DNA of 34,385 nucleotides, from NCBI GenBank assembly GCA_016763855.1, contig JAESSY010000022.1, forward strand, positions 1 through 34,385, read 5' to 3'. The stretch's first letter is position 1, and each line of letters starts with the position of its first letter. The notes beneath the pieces are model-generated. The model was not told where the DNA came from. It made no database searches and was given only the letters and a program-made list of their open reading frames with translations. The position numbers were made by a program, and so were the translations under genes. The stretch is from Pseudomonadales bacterium. Its GTDB lineage: Bacteria > Pseudomonadota > Gammaproteobacteria > Pseudomonadales > Azotimanducaceae. Positions 26,153 to 33,996 of this stretch are shown here, in pieces.

Positions 26153-26671
26153 TCACCGGCGAAGCAAAAATTGGTGCATCCGGCTTAATGCCTTGTTAGG
26201 GTCATCTTGAAAGATCCAGTTTTTGGTTAAGGATAGAGCTGACTGGCTTGCTTTGATACAGGTGTTTATCAGTTCTGTGCTGTAACCATACTTCAACTTG
26301 GCTTCTTCGAACTCATCTTCGTCAATTATTTCTGGTTCTTTTGCATCACGTAGATCATGAACAACATCTAGTTCGTAATCTATATAGCTTAGGAGACCAA
26401 AATCCATTTGCATTGGTGACGCTATGTTAATATAAATTTCTAAAGGGTCGCCCGCCGAAGTAGAAACCTCCATAAGGTTGAGATGATGTTCTTTTAGGAA
26501 AAATGTTCTGATTGGATATTTTTGAATCCACCCCAATTCTTTTCGAAGGTATATTTCTGTCCCAGGGGGCGTGTCTACTACGCAGCCCTCAGATGTAGTG
26601 AGTAACAAATCACCTATCCAATTACGATAGCAGTATCCATCAGCCTTCAACGCTTCAACTTTTATTTTCAT
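26153..26671 (-). CDS. DUF402-domain protein
   Basis: This 172-residue protein matches the DUF402 fold by its order of blocks: a beta strand rich N-terminus, GTEIYLRKELGWIQKYPIRT, a central IYINIASPMQMDFG with SYIDYELDVV, and a C-terminal EPEIIDEDEFEEAKLKYGYS helix pair. Characterised DUF402 members include a nucleoside di/triphosphatase and a domain in archaeal RNase FAU-1. The acidic YIDYELD and DEDEFEE segments are the likely metal-binding region. The molecular role here is unknown. It is the first gene of the leftward-reading accessory cluster and sits 148 bases from the IS66 remnant. Confidence 0.72.
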   Translation of the reverse strand: MKIKVEALKADGYCYRNWIGDLLLTTSEGCVVDTPPGTEIYLRKELGWIQKYPIRTFFLKEHHLNLMEVSTSAGDPLEIYINIASPMQMDFGLLSYIDYELDVVHDLRDAKEPEIIDEDEFEEAKLKYGYSTELINTCIKASQSALSLTKNWIFQDDPNKALSRMHQFLLRR

Positions 26672-26778
26672 TCACTGAGAACCTAAATGTCACGATAATC
26701 GGCACGGCGTATCTTTTCTGCGGGGCATTCTAGAGATCGATAAATTCGACTTAGATGTTTTGTTGGAGATCACTTGGA

Positions 26779-27126
26779 TCATGACACTTCTTTGTGACCG
26801 CAGTAGAAACAAACATTGGTTTTAACAGATACAGACTGCTTGCATTTCGAGCATTTTTGAGGAGGCTTCGACATCTTTCCGTCTAGTTTACCGTCTCTTA
26901 GATCGATTTCTTCGACTAAGTTAATGAGTTCAGATTCTTTGATACCGATTTTATTTTGCATTAATTCCCATAAAGCTTGGGTAATTATTGTTAGCCGATC
27001 AACATCGGCTTCAAGGTATTCAATCTTTGAAACTAGCGCTAAATGTTCTTTTGACATTGCTTTGATCTTTTCAATCGTTTTCTTGTCTACTACATTTCTG
27101 TACTTAGGAATTACCGCGAATGACAT
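26779..27126 (-). CDS. Coiled-coil protein with C-terminal zinc ribbon
   Basis: This 115-residue protein has an N-terminal half that is helical with heptad-like hydrophobics (VDKKTIEKIKAMSKEHLALV and SKIEYLEADVDRLTIITQAL). The C-terminus has a four-cysteine ribbon, C92-x2-C95-x10-C106-x2-C109 (CSKCKQ and CFYCGH), which should bind one zinc. No known family is recognised. AAGGA lies about 11 bases before the ATG. It may bind nucleic acid or a partner protein. It stands alone, 107 bases upstream of the DUF402 gene and on the same strand. Confidence 0.65.
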   Translation of the reverse strand: MSFAVIPKYRNVVDKKTIEKIKAMSKEHLALVSKIEYLEADVDRLTIITQALWELMQNKIGIKESELINLVEEIDLRDGKLDGKMSKPPQKCSKCKQSVSVKTNVCFYCGHKEVS

Positions 27127-27289
27127 AAGTTTGATCCTTGGGTTGATAGGGTCGGTATAGCCGGATTATTCTGAAAAAATACTTGGCAACTAACATTATG
27201 GGTACTGAAACATGGGACTTCTGAAAATGGGATGGCATAACTAGGTTATGTGAATCAAAGTAGCATAAAATTCTATATTTATGACTTTG

Positions 27290-27820
27290 TTACAGCTTGG
27301 CATATGACTCCAATTCTGATTTGGTAAACAATGGCGTAAAAGTTAACCCCGCCTTTTCTAGGTTATTCCTACCGGTACTTTCGCGATCAATCACACAACA
27401 AACATGATTTACAGTAGCACCTCTACTACGTAGCGCTTGAACAGCATCGAGTATTGCGCCGCCTGATGTCACTACATCTTCGATTATAACTAGTTCAGCA
27501 CCCTCTATTACACCCCCTTCGGCAATCTTGCAGGTACCATATTGCTTCGCCTCTTTTCTTACAAACAAAGATGGGCAACCAGTTTTTAGAGAAATCGCCG
27601 TAGCTAAAGGTATACCACCCATTTCTAGTCCCGCGAGTTGATCAAACTTTTGCGGTAGATTATTAATCATATGCTCGGCAATTTCTGCCAAGATTAGTGG
27701 ATCAACTTCGAATAAGTATTTATCGAAGTATTCAGTCGTAACCTGCCCAGAGCGTAAAATAAATTCTCCCTTAATGTTTGAGATATCGTAAATGACTTTC
27801 CCGAGATCTGATTTATTCAT
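27290..27820 (-). CDS. pyrE: Short orotate phosphoribosyltransferase-like protein
   Basis: This 176-residue type I phosphoribosyltransferase has the PRPP loop VIIEDVVTSGGAIL (from residue 111), an FVRKEAKQYGT flexible-loop segment with the catalytic Lys typical of OPRTase, and AGLEMGGIPLATAISLKTG. It forms orotidine monophosphate from orotate and PRPP in pyrimidine synthesis. It is distinctly shorter than the 213-residue E. coli-type PyrE and nearer to the compact form seen outside the gammaproteobacteria. It also has no rph neighbour. GAGG lies 5 bases before the ATG. Its place among accessory genes suggests it was acquired and may be a second copy. A related purine/pyrimidine PRTase role is the main alternative. 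Confidence 0.82.
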   Translation of the reverse strand: MNKSDLGKVIYDISNIKGEFILRSGQVTTEYFDKYLFEVDPLILAEIAEHMINNLPQKFDQLAGLEMGGIPLATAISLKTGCPSLFVRKEAKQYGTCKIAEGGVIEGAELVIIEDVVTSGGAILDAVQALRSRGATVNHVCCVIDRESTGRNNLEKAGLTFTPLFTKSELESYAKL

Positions 27821-27888
27821 GAATCCTCTTTTAGGTAATAACGACGCTGAAGAAAACCTGTAGTAAGTACACTAAGGCAGTTTGGGCA

Positions 27889-28353
27889 TCACAGTTGAAT
27901 TCTATTTATTTGGTCAAGCAGATAACCTTTGGCCTGTTCATTTGGTACAGTTTCAGCAATCTCTATCGCTCTGTCCAAATGGAATGTGGCTTCCCTGTGA
28001 TTGTTCAATAGTATGTGTGCTCGTGCTAAGGCTTCATTACTATAACCGTAGAATGACGGCAATAGTTTTTCTTCCTGGATTGTTACTAGTGATTGCTGAG
28101 CATATGTAAGCGATGCTTCCCCAAAACCATTCGCGGAATACGCTCGAGATAGAAGCCAAAGGGATACCGATATATTCTGAGGTTGTTTGTCCTCACGCTT
28201 GATCCAGTGCCAATGTGCTACATGCGCAAGTTCAATTAAGCCAACTATTTCTGTACGAGAGGGTTTATCACTGTAGAGAATATCCATTGCCTCGTTGTGT
28301 GCCGATGCGGAAAAACTATGATGATATTTCTGAGAATTGCTTGGTTCATTCAT
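27889..28353 (-). CDS. Helical TPR-like protein of unknown function
   Basis: The protein has 154 residues, almost all predicted helix. Paired helices resemble tetratricopeptide repeats: SLWLLSRAYSANGFGEASLT with YAQQSLVTI, then YSNEALARAHILLNNHREAT with FHLDRAIEIAETVPNEQAK. No signal peptide or membrane segment is present. It starts at ATG 28351-28353 with GGAG about 9 bases upstream. The family is not recognised beyond the repeat type. It may be a small scaffold. It lies downstream of a GNAT gene whose stop overlaps an integron-type heptamer. Confidence 0.55.
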   Translation of the reverse strand: MNEPSNSQKYHHSFSASAHNEAMDILYSDKPSRTEIVGLIELAHVAHWHWIKREDKQPQNISVSLWLLSRAYSANGFGEASLTYAQQSLVTIQEEKLLPSFYGYSNEALARAHILLNNHREATFHLDRAIEIAETVPNEQAKGYLLDQINRIQL

Positions 28354-28429
28354 GGTTTGTACTCCATAGATTGATTAAGATCTTAGCGTTACCTCGATCC
28401 TTTTTAACAACGGCGACAACCTGTTTTTG

Positions 28430-28945
28430 TTAGATGCAGACATTACTTGGCAGAAATTCCATGGGTTGTGCCATTAGCTTTGAACCCTTTCTAATTGGCT
28501 CTGAGTCGCCAGTTGCAATGAACCCTAAAGATTCATAGAGTTTTTGAGCAGGTGAATTACCACAAGTGACGCTTAGCTGTATCGATTCTACATTTTTTGA
28601 TTGAGCCCAGCTTATCGAATCAATCAATAATTTTCTACCAAGGTTAAGACCTCTATATTCAGGTTTTACCCACATTTGATAAATATGGCAGATTGTCTTT
28701 TCCGGCTGAGAGATTTTTGACCAAACAATACCGACAAAAATACCATCAATGATTGCAACTAAGGGATAGTCGGTTTGAATATCTAAAAATGCACATCGTT
28801 TTTCCCATTCCTGATCTGGATATTCCCTCGCACTCTCGAATGTACTGCCAAAAGCATCAGGCGCTTCTTTCAATGCAGCTAATCTTATGTCTCGATATTC
28901 TCGCCACTCTGAATTTTTAATTACACGGAATTTGGTTTTAGTCAT
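28430..28945 (-). CDS. GNAT acetyltransferase
   Basis: The protein has 171 residues from the ATG at 28943-28945. The longer frame to 29005 would run into the upstream gene and adds a non-conserved tail. The fold has motif A VKPEYRGLNLGRKLLIDSI, whose R-G-x-N-x-G-R/K element binds acetyl-CoA, and motif B NSPAQKLYESLGF. The N-terminal EYRDIRLAALKEAPDAFGST is typical of GNATs that modify amino acids, peptides or small amines. The substrate is unknown. The stop codon TAA lies inside an ATCTAAC heptamer (28429-28435, minus strand). It follows the beta-lactamase-like gene with an 8-base gap. Confidence 0.85.
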   Translation of the reverse strand: MTKTKFRVIKNSEWREYRDIRLAALKEAPDAFGSTFESAREYPDQEWEKRCAFLDIQTDYPLVAIIDGIFVGIVWSKISQPEKTICHIYQMWVKPEYRGLNLGRKLLIDSISWAQSKNVESIQLSVTCGNSPAQKLYESLGFIATGDSEPIRKGSKLMAQPMEFLPSNVCI

Positions 28946-28953
28946 TATTACAT

Positions 28954-30762
28954 CTAACGCCAAAAAATGGTTGGGAGCAAGTCCCAATAGATTAAGACTA
29001 GGCACAATTGCAGCAGCATAAATGATGCGACAACATCCTCCAAGGACCGCTGGGTTTTTACCTTTTTAGCACCTATAAATATTGCAACCAACAATGTGAG
29101 AGGCAATAAACCAGAGACTATTGCTAATGAAATACTAGCTGCAGTCAATTCACCAAATTTTAGAAACGACTGATTGTAATAAAAATAAACGGGTATTGAG
29201 AATCCAAATAGATTAACTAACGGCCAGCCTATTACTTTCAATCTCTGAAAATCTCGGGTAACACTCCTCACCAAACTCATCAGAATAATATATAGGAAAC
29301 CAGATATTCCTAGTATTAAGCTGACCCAGTACGCAGTAACAGTAAGTACAGGCTGTTTTTGGAATGTGTTTAGACCATCACTTATAAATACATTCTGATT
29401 TTCGTCGATAATGATTCCGTGAGAAGCTTTGTTTCGATCAGTAGCGCGAAGTAAATATTTATTAAGCGGGATTAATTTACGGTCATTAGCCTGCAATGAC
29501 TTCATGATCACTTTGTTATCTTCCACCACTAGCCATTTAAAATTGAATACTAGATCTATCCATTCGAACTCAGCCATATTATTCGGTGATGGCAAATAGA
29601 CGCCTTGTAATTTTTCAATATCCATAACTTGCGGCTCAGGCTGTTCAATTGAAGATTCTTTGATCGACAAAGCCTGGATGAATAGTGAATTAAACTGCTC
29701 ATAATTAGCACTTTCACTATCAGTATTAATTGCGTAAAAAAACGCTTTTTTATCTTCAGGGAATAAACAAATATACGCGCGAAAGCCGAACGTCTCACCT
29801 GGTTGACACATGCCTAACACATTATGGCGATCTCTAATTGCCAAAGCCAAGCCATGCCCAATATCTAAACCAACATTATTAGCATCAGTCCCTTGAGGGT
29901 AGCCCAACCGATTTATTAGCCCCAAGCTAATGAATGCTTTACCGTTTAGAATACCTTCATTCAGTATGAGCTTCATAAGCTTCGCCATATCTGGCGCGGT
30001 TGTCGTAAATTGCCCTGCGGGTCGAAGATAACCAGGCAATGCAACCTGAGCGACACTGTTTTCAAAATATCCCATCGCAAGCGCGCTATCAGCATAAATA
30101 CCCTCTTGCGACACAAATTTAAACGTACTATCTTGCATCCCCAATGGTTTCAGTAAGGTCTCGTCAAGATAATCTTCATAACGTACTCTAATTACGGCCT
30201 CAATCACCATTGCCAATAGCGCATAACCCATATTTGAATAGGAATATTGTGTACCTGGTTCAGTCCTGATTTTAAGGATATTTTCATTATTTGACGGGAA
30301 GATATTTTGTAAGGGAGTATCTGCTGTTGGAATGGTGCTTAAGAATTGCCACATCCTTATATTATCTAAGCCAGCAGTATGCTCCAGTAGATTCTTTACT
30401 GTCACAGCGTTCGAATTACGCCATGAGTTATCAAAAGAGAGTTGAGGTAACAACTTTTCTACGTTTGTATCTAAAGATAACTTCCCTTGAGTGATCAATC
30501 TCATGACCCCTAACGCCAATACTGTTTTTGTCACAGAACCGACATGTATTTTCTGTGATTCCGCCATTACAGATGATTGAGCTTTATTAGAGAACCCTTC
30601 GCTACCAACGCTTATGCTGTCACCTGAAATGGTTGACCAAACTATCCCTACTAACTGCTCATCTTGTAGTGTTTTAGATATTTGATGTTCGAGTACATTA
30701 GACGTACTTGAAGTCGCATAGTTAGAAATAAATAATAAGGTGATCAATGAGCAGGCGTTCAT
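28954..30762 (-). CDS. Serine beta-lactamase-like hydrolase with C-terminal membrane helices
   Basis: The protein has 602 residues from the ATG at 30760-30762, chosen because it starts a signal-like segment (MNACSLITLLFISNYA). An upstream start at 30861 gives an unlikely N-terminus that overlaps the neighbouring gene. A class C / AmpH-type domain has S76-V-T-K79 (nucleophile and base) and Y175-S-N177. After about residue 450 there is a soluble linker and then four hydrophobic helices near the C-terminus. These anchor it in the inner membrane with the catalytic part in the periplasm. The expected third motif is not obvious (QPGETFGF). Likely activities are peptidase, esterase or amidase on D-amino acid or peptidoglycan-like substrates. 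Confidence 0.78.
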   Translation of the reverse strand: MNACSLITLLFISNYATSSTSNVLEHQISKTLQDEQLVGIVWSTISGDSISVGSEGFSNKAQSSVMAESQKIHVGSVTKTVLALGVMRLITQGKLSLDTNVEKLLPQLSFDNSWRNSNAVTVKNLLEHTAGLDNIRMWQFLSTIPTADTPLQNIFPSNNENILKIRTEPGTQYSYSNMGYALLAMVIEAVIRVRYEDYLDETLLKPLGMQDSTFKFVSQEGIYADSALAMGYFENSVAQVALPGYLRPAGQFTTTAPDMAKLMKLILNEGILNGKAFISLGLINRLGYPQGTDANNVGLDIGHGLALAIRDRHNVLGMCQPGETFGFRAYICLFPEDKKAFFYAINTDSESANYEQFNSLFIQALSIKESSIEQPEPQVMDIEKLQGVYLPSPNNMAEFEWIDLVFNFKWLVVEDNKVIMKSLQANDRKLIPLNKYLLRATDRNKASHGIIIDENQNVFISDGLNTFQKQPVLTVTAYWVSLILGISGFLYIILMSLVRSVTRDFQRLKVIGWPLVNLFGFSIPVYFYYNQSFLKFGELTAASISLAIVSGLLPLTLLVAIFIGAKKVKTQRSLEDVVASFMLLQLCLVLIYWDLLPTIFWR

Positions 30763-30853
30763 GACCTGTTTTACAATGCATTTCCAATGGCGCTTTACCG
30801 AAAAGCACTGGGTAACCACGGGCTGTTGAAACTGGTCAATATTGTTAGGTATT

Positions 30854-31264
30854 CTACTCAATGAACGCCCCCATGCTTAGGCGTTCTTCGGATATAAACC
30901 CCAAGGCCTTATAAAATTCTGCTACTTCAGTATTTGTTGCACGTATTTGGAGATTGACTTTAACGCATCCAATTTCCTTTAGAGATTGCATGGCATATTT
31001 AACAAGCGCCGCACCAGTACCGCTACGCCGAGCTTCCTTTAAAACGGCAACAGCATACAGCCATCCACGGTGACCATCATAGCCCGCCATACAGGCACCA
31101 ACCAATTTACCTTGGTGCTCAGCTACAAACAGGAGGTCATCTACGGCGAGCTTTGCATCGATGACAATAGATGGCTCATTATGAGGCGGATCATCCGGCA
31201 AAACTGTGTTCCAAAGATTAATCAGAGCGCTTCGGTCTGTATCCTGAAATTTCCGTATATTCAT
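30854..31264 (-). CDS. GNAT acetyltransferase, YpeA-like
   Basis: This 136-residue compact GNAT opens with MNIRKFQDTDRSALINLWNT and contains GACMAGYDGHRGWLYAVAV and ARRSGTGAALVKYAMQSL (CoA-binding loop), then NTEVAEFYKALGF. GYDGHRG is a distinctive signature of the YpeA-type acetyltransferases. The substrate is not known. Three bases after the stop there is ACCTAAC (30844-30850, minus strand), a perfect RYYYAAC integron heptamer. The start lies 15 bases from a GCGTTACGC element. This geometry is that of an integron cassette. Confidence 0.85.
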   Translation of the reverse strand: MNIRKFQDTDRSALINLWNTVLPDDPPHNEPSIVIDAKLAVDDLLFVAEHQGKLVGACMAGYDGHRGWLYAVAVLKEARRSGTGAALVKYAMQSLKEIGCVKVNLQIRATNTEVAEFYKALGFISEERLSMGAFIE

Positions 31265-31278
31265 AATTTCCTCATGAT

Positions 31279-31530
31279 GCGTAACGCCTGTGTCACTGAA
31301 GTAATAGTATTAACAGTAAAGTAGAGGATAAAGAAAATATAACTCTCATAGGATTCCATGTGATATGCGTGCGATAACCAGTAAGACGTAGTAATTTTCT
31401 AAATCGTTTAAATTTGTATTCTGATTTACATTTGACGTTGTGCTATGAGGTTCGTCACAGCTTTTCTGAGGAACGCCCTAATAACCGAAGTCAGATACCA
31501 GAACAGATAGTTCATGGACGCATGTTAGGC
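31279..31530 (-). repeat. Inverted flanks of attC type with a 252-bp span
   Basis: On the minus strand GCCTAAC (31524-31530) starts six bases after the Rossmann gene stop, and the next 15 bases (ATGCGTCCATGAAC) are matched in inverted orientation by the segment ending in GTTACGC (31279-31285) just before the YpeA-like gene. Aligned by eye the two ends agree at most positions over about 20 bases. The length exceeds ordinary attC sites, so an insertion or a decayed double site is likely. The interior holds no gene. Confidence 0.35.
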
Positions 31531-31536
31531 GATAAA

Positions 31537-32094
31537 TCATGGGCGAGATGACCATGGCTGAATAGAACCCACAATACTTTTTTGCTCCGGATTGTCAATT
31601 GCCAATATAATACCTTTTGATATCTCAGAATGATCTAACCACCTTTCACCACTACCCGCGAGTTGAAAACCCAAAATGATTTCGTGGTAGTTAATATCAC
31701 CCGCCGACATTTCTATAGCTCTATTTGACTGACTATCTGCATTAGGGTTTCCCGCTGAACTGCCACGAACATGAAAAAAGTCAGTACAAGTATTATGAAT
31801 TGCAAACATCTTAACGAGTTCTGCCGCTAAGTTATCTTCATGCACCCAAGCCAACACCATATTCGGAACACCAACGGATAGTATATGCCGAGAAATAGCT
31901 GAAACGAATTCTATAGGATCTGACCAGTTAAGATTAAGCAAATACCGATGACAATCTACCATATCTAGTGTGTGGTCAAATTTCGACAACGAAGATTTTG
32001 AACTCGCAATCATCGTTAATGTAGTACAGCGGGCAGCAAGCAAAGTACTGGCCTCTGTTAGCATTCCGGTGCCTCCAATTATGAGGATATGCAT
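31537..32094 (-). CDS. NAD(P)-binding Rossmann-fold protein
   Basis: This 185-residue protein begins MHILIIGGTGMLTEAS, with a glycine-rich dinucleotide loop G7-G8-T9-G10, and continues ALLAARCTTLTMIASSKSSL, as in SDR-like proteins. No YxxxK catalytic pair is evident in the short C-terminal half, so it may bind rather than turn over the cofactor. It starts 14 bases after the DinB-like gene stop and is read in the same direction, so the two form an operon. Other short Rossmann proteins of this size occur as hypothetical cassette genes. The specific function is unknown. Confidence 0.62.
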   Translation of the reverse strand: MHILIIGGTGMLTEASTLLAARCTTLTMIASSKSSLSKFDHTLDMVDCHRYLLNLNWSDPIEFVSAISRHILSVGVPNMVLAWVHEDNLAAELVKMFAIHNTCTDFFHVRGSSAGNPNADSQSNRAIEMSAGDINYHEIILGFQLAGSGERWLDHSEISKGIILAIDNPEQKSIVGSIQPWSSRP

Positions 32095-32108
32095 GATTCT
32101 ATCTCACG

Positions 32109-32528
32109 CTATGCCCATTTAACTGATTTAGGAATTTCGACTTCAAGCCCATAAAGGTGTCGAATGATCTGACCTTCATGCATGACCTCATGCTCTGCTA
32201 ATGTCATTAAAAATTCTTCGCGTTCTTTCGTCCAATCACTTACGCGACTAATTGCTGCTAAAACGTCTCTACCGGAACTGCTAACTTTCTGACTAAAGCT
32301 TGAATGTGAAAAGTCTTGCAATGAACAATTAAATCCTTCCCATGCGCCAGCCTCTATTGCCTTGGCGTAACTTTCTCGTGCTCCAACAACACACCAGAGA
32401 TGCTCACCAAGTGATTTATGCTTCAGAATTTCAAGTTTTTCTCCGAGCATTTGATCATTGGTTTCTGACGTCAATTCATCATAGGACTCAAATCGCCGCT
32501 TGAGTGATTCTATTATTAGATCTCGCAT
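32109..32528 (-). CDS. DinB-like metal-binding helical protein
   Basis: The 139-residue four-helix protein has histidines at the places typical of the DinB/YfiT superfamily. One is in SLGEHLWCVVGARES and two are in the C-terminal LAEHEVMHEGQIIRHLYGLE, which together would bind a divalent metal. The C-terminal WA ending fits that family. Some members are thiol transferases or damage-inducible proteins. GAGGT lies about 8 bases before the ATG, and the gene heads a two-gene unit with the Rossmann protein. Function here is not known. Confidence 0.7.
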   Translation of the reverse strand: MRDLIIESLKRRFESYDELTSETNDQMLGEKLEILKHKSLGEHLWCVVGARESYAKAIEAGAWEGFNCSLQDFSHSSFSQKVSSSGRDVLAAISRVSDWTKEREEFLMTLAEHEVMHEGQIIRHLYGLEVEIPKSVKWA

Positions 32529-32617
32529 ATTTACCTCATCTTAGATTGCATAGACAACAGCATCAGCTGTCGCCAAATATAACGCTTTTAGAAATCCGCT
32601 GAATATTCTTGTCAGCA

Positions 32618-33379
32618 CTACTTAAAGAAATCATGTAACAACTGATAATATCTATTACTATTAGAAATAGTATTGTGTCCTGAATTTTTAATTGTTTCTA
32701 CTACAACTTGATGAGGCGAGAATTCTTCGATTATTTTTTCGGAATATTTGAACGGGATAACCAAATCATTTTCTGCGAGGAGAATCAAAGTTTTTGATTT
32801 TATTCTTCCGACGCGATCCGATGACATGTATTTATCGACTAACAATAGCGATATTGGATACATTGGATATTGATCTTGAGCAAGATTAACAATGCTATCA
32901 TAAGGGGAAATGAGTACCATTTTGGTAACTTCACGGGTAGACGCTAAAAATGTCGCTACACCTGTGCCTAAGCTACGGCCTATAACTGATATTTCTTTGT
33001 GTTCATTTCCGACCTCATCATATATCGCATGAGCATCTGAATATATGGCTTCTTCTGTTGGCGTTCCCGTACTTCCGCTATACCCACGGTAATTTACCAA
33101 ATAGATAGTGTGGCTCTGAAATGTATCTATGAAGTCGTTGGCATTATTGACAACCCGCTCGCCGTTTCCTCCAAAATATATAATGGCATTTTGATTCCCG
33201 CGATTTAGAACAACAACGTCGATTGTTTCTCCATCGTTAGCGTACTGCTCGATTTCGAATATATGTTCTAATTTTGGTGTGGGAAAGTACATGAATTCGC
33301 GTTGCAAAATAAATAGAAGAGTACCGACAATGAGATATACGGTTAAAACAAATCCACCTATTTTCTTAAAATATTTCAT
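32618..33379 (-). CDS. Membrane-anchored alpha/beta hydrolase
   Basis: This 253-residue protein has a single N-terminal membrane helix (about 9-25) and no cleavage site, like ABHD12/13-type enzymes. The catalytic triad is visible: S136 in GRSLGTG, D205 in LLAENDLVIP and H235 in NSGHNTIS. YLVNYRGYSGSTGTPTEE and YFGGNGERV, near the oxyanion hole, are typical. It is a serine esterase or lipase-like hydrolase; the active site probably faces the periplasm. It is a free-standing gene with an attC-like site before it (33393-33453). The substrate is unknown. Confidence 0.82.
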   Translation of the reverse strand: MKYFKKIGGFVLTVYLIVGTLLFILQREFMYFPTPKLEHIFEIEQYANDGETIDVVVLNRGNQNAIIYFGGNGERVVNNANDFIDTFQSHTIYLVNYRGYSGSTGTPTEEAIYSDAHAIYDEVGNEHKEISVIGRSLGTGVATFLASTREVTKMVLISPYDSIVNLAQDQYPMYPISLLLVDKYMSSDRVGRIKSKTLILLAENDLVIPFKYSEKIIEEFSPHQVVVETIKNSGHNTISNSNRYYQLLHDFFK

Positions 33380-33392
33380 ACTTCCCTTTTTA

Positions 33393-33453
33393 GGTTAACG
33401 CCCAGCTTAATCAGCGACAGATGTAGCACTGAATTTCAGAATGCAGGTTGGGT
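33393..33453 (-). repeat. attC-like site between GFA and hydrolase genes
   Basis: Minus strand: ACCCAAC (33447-33453, perfect RYYYAAC) lies 12 bases after the GFA stop. The site ends in GCGTTAACC (33393-33401), one position off GTTRRRY, 13 bases before the hydrolase start. The last part TTAAGCTGGGCGTTAACC has the spacing of an integron L'-R' box. Length is 61 bases. Internal pairing is only partial (CTGAAATTCAG with CTGATTAAGC). Confidence 0.4.
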
Positions 33454-33465
33454 AATGCTTATTAT

Positions 33466-33906
33466 TTATTCTGTCGGTTGATGTGAACCTCTAATACTAA
33501 CTGAGTCAGGTGCGGGCCATTCATCGAAAGAGAGAATATCAAGTTCCGGACGATCCCATGTTGCCTTTTGAGACATGAATATGTGTGCTGCTGGCAATTG
33601 AGCGAAGTCAGAGTCCAGGCTCCCTAAACGAACTCTTACGAAAGTTGGGTTGGTGCCAACTAAGGTAAAAAGTGGACTGCCACATCTATTGCAGAAATGT
33701 CTCAGTTTGCCTGGTGAAGATTCGAACACCTTCAAAGACTCTTTACCTTTCAATATCTCAAAAGTTTTGATGGGAACCGAAATGTTCGCTCCAAATGCAG
33801 CGCCACTGGCTTTTCGGCAGCTTGGACAATGACAATACACGTAATCGCCTACGGACTCTGGAAATTGAAATTCTATATCTTTGCAGAGACAAGATCCCAT
33901 CAGCAT
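33466..33906 (-). CDS. GFA (CENP-V) family zinc protein
   Basis: The protein has 146 residues with the seven-cysteine layout of glutathione-dependent formaldehyde-activating enzymes: GSCLC (C6, C8), YCHCPSCRK (C25, C27, C30) and HFCNRCGSPL (C72, C75). These hold two zinc ions. GFA-family proteins are frequent in accessory DNA and integron cassettes, and most have no proven formaldehyde role. A GSH-adduct or other sulfur chemistry is likely. The start is ATG 33904-33906 with a strong AGGAGG 7 bases upstream. A second ATG three codons in is possible. It sits between two attC-like sites. Confidence 0.85.
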   Translation of the reverse strand: MLMGSCLCKDIEFQFPESVGDYVYCHCPSCRKASGAAFGANISVPIKTFEILKGKESLKVFESSPGKLRHFCNRCGSPLFTLVGTNPTFVRVRLGSLDSDFAQLPAAHIFMSQKATWDRPELDILSFDEWPAPDSVSIRGSHQPTE

Positions 33907-33920
33907 TTATTCCTCCTAGA

Positions 33921-33979
33921 ACCTAACGACTAGTATGTGCAATTGGCGAGCAAAGTGGGCCAACCTGTATACCGTAGGC
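33921..33979 (-). repeat. attC-like imperfect palindrome between toxin and GFA genes
   Basis: Minus strand, 59 bases: GCCTACG (33973-33979, one mismatch to RYYYAAC) at one end and GTTAGGT (33921-33927, perfect GTTRRRY) at the other, just before the GFA ribosome site. Inside, GTATACAGGTTGGC pairs with GCCAATTGCACATAC with one unpaired base and a few mismatches, leaving an 11-base loop. Size, boxes, bulge and position are those of an integron attC. Confidence 0.5.
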
Positions 33980-33996
33980 ATGACACCATGCTTTTG

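Noticed and set aside
28429-28452. Full attC after the GNAT gene
   Set aside because: ATCTAAC fits, but no matching GTTRRRY box was found before the next gene, so only the heptamer is noted.
28946-28990. attC core GTTAGAT at the beta-lactamase stop
   Set aside because: The heptamer overlaps the end of a natural coding frame and no partner box was found.
28946-29005. N-terminal extension of the GNAT gene
   Set aside because: It runs into the upstream gene's coding end and adds residues with no family match.
30763-30861. Upstream extension of the beta-lactamase-like protein
   Set aside because: It overlaps the previous gene's end, has an unlikely N-terminus and precedes a good signal-like start.
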